A program made the position numbers and the translations under genes. Below the pieces are notes generated by a model that did not search any database, was not told where the DNA came from, and saw only the letters and a program-made list of their open reading frames with translations. From Rugamonas fusca (GTDB lineage Bacteria; Pseudomonadota; Gammaproteobacteria; Burkholderiales; Burkholderiaceae_D): DNA of 64,000 nucleotides. Location of the stretch: NCBI RefSeq assembly GCF_014042365.1, contig NZ_JACEZS010000006.1:1-64000 (forward strand), in the 5' to 3' direction. Each line of letters begins with the position of its first letter. Position 1 is the stretch's first letter. Of the stretch, positions 63,711 to 64,000 are shown in pieces.

Positions 63711-64000
63711 TTACTCCAGCGTCCAAACGTATTGCACTTGCGTCCACGACTGTTCTGGCTTGCCGTCGGTCATGCCTGGCTTGAATTTGCATTTGCTAAT
63801 CCCTGCCACTGCTGCTTTGTCCAGTTCTCTGAAACCACTCGATTTCAGGATCTTGGATTCGAGTACGTGACCATCCGTTCCCACCAGGAACTGCAAGGTC
63901 ACCGTACCGGTTTCTTCGTTGCGCAGCGATGACTTAGGCCATTCTGGTTTTGCGCAAGCGTTGAAATCGTATACTGCTGGAATGTGCACCGACTTGGCCG
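63711..64000 (-). CDS. TonB-family protein, C-terminal part (cut by the window edge)
   Basis: Partial: the gene enters from the right edge on the minus strand and its stop is at 63711. The visible C-terminal domain (YDFNACAKPEWPKSSLRNEE, GTVTLQFLVGTDGHVLESKI, ending QYVWTLE) is the TonB C-terminal fold that binds the TonB box of receptors. The start, the membrane anchor and the Pro-rich spacer lie beyond the window. A GTG at 63989 is in frame but is not the start, since the frame stays open to the edge. It heads the exbB-exbD-exbD-TPR run. Confidence 0.85.
   Translation of the reverse strand, partial: AKSVHIPAVYDFNACAKPEWPKSSLRNEETGTVTLQFLVGTDGHVLESKILKSSGFRELDKAAVAGISKCKFKPGMTDGKPEQSWTQVQYVWTLE

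Overview
The window is a GC-rich, densely packed stretch of a betaproteobacterial chromosome. The gene set (phasin, LivHMGF transporter, PEP-CTERM protease, TonB/ExbBDD/TPR cluster, ribF-ileS-lspA-coaBC-dut run, bpt/aat pair, CysB-type regulator) fits the Oxalobacteraceae (Janthinobacterium/Massilia/Duganella type). The genus is an inference from style and synteny, not from a search. I see no prophage, insertion sequence, CRISPR array or replication origin; nearly everything looks like core genome with a few lineage-specific envelope genes.

Layout. 0.3-8.7 kb: secreted and envelope proteins (M49-like metallohydrolase, a second HExxH protein, a BON protein with a Cys-pair repeat, MAPEG protein, S9 peptidase, solute-binding protein, PEP-CTERM serine protease). 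8.7-10.4 kb: PQQ-type beta-propeller lipoprotein. 10.5-14 kb: tRNA-Lys, orphan GspE-type ATPase, spermidine-synthase-like protein, glycine-zipper protein. 14.4-20.3 kb: orphan barstar, purN, RsmB-like RNA methyltransferase, a cluster of short repeats, MscS channel, acyl desaturase, small exported protein. 20.4-23.2 kb: rpmG/rpmB, radC, SlpA-type FKBP, ispH. 23.4-27.1 kb: livHMGF, closed by a perfect 33-bp inverted repeat of the same repeat family. 27.3-31.4 kb: phasin with TGC/GCA-type operator candidates, nitroreductase, PBP7-type endopeptidase, IclR regulator, dgkA.

31.5-38.3 kb is a sulfur block on one strand: sulfate-binding protein, 1-Cys peroxiredoxin, TauE/SafE exporter, cysT-cysW-cysA and a CysB-type regulator, with a convergent TonB-dependent receptor at its end. 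40.9-45.2 kb is a minus-strand run NUDIX-aat-bpt-pyrD-tas-like that holds both leucine-transferring N-degron enzymes. 45.4-48.1 kb: initiator tRNA with a near-consensus promoter, then a membrane PAS-GGDEF-EAL protein preceded by an FNR-type site. 48.2-52.4 kb: MerR/TipAS regulator, AlkA-type glycosylase coupled to an EamA transporter, XdhC-like protein, a 47-codon membrane peptide. 52.4-60.3 kb is the minus-strand run ribF-ileS-lspA-coaBC-dut followed by a PDZ-containing M48-like lipoprotein whose metal site is degenerate, and a surface-adhesin-E-like protein. 60.5 kb to the right edge: TonB (cut by the edge), ExbB, two ExbD and a periplasmic TPR protein.

The observations I rate highest are the apparently inactive M48-PDZ lipoprotein in the coaBC-dut operon, the threefold CX10C repeat in the BON protein, the orphan barstar, the TACGTCCCCGATTTT repeat family in two intergenic sites, the candidate PhaR boxes before the phasin, and the TonB-ExbB-ExbD-ExbD-TPR module. 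I did not find a clearly new multi-gene system.
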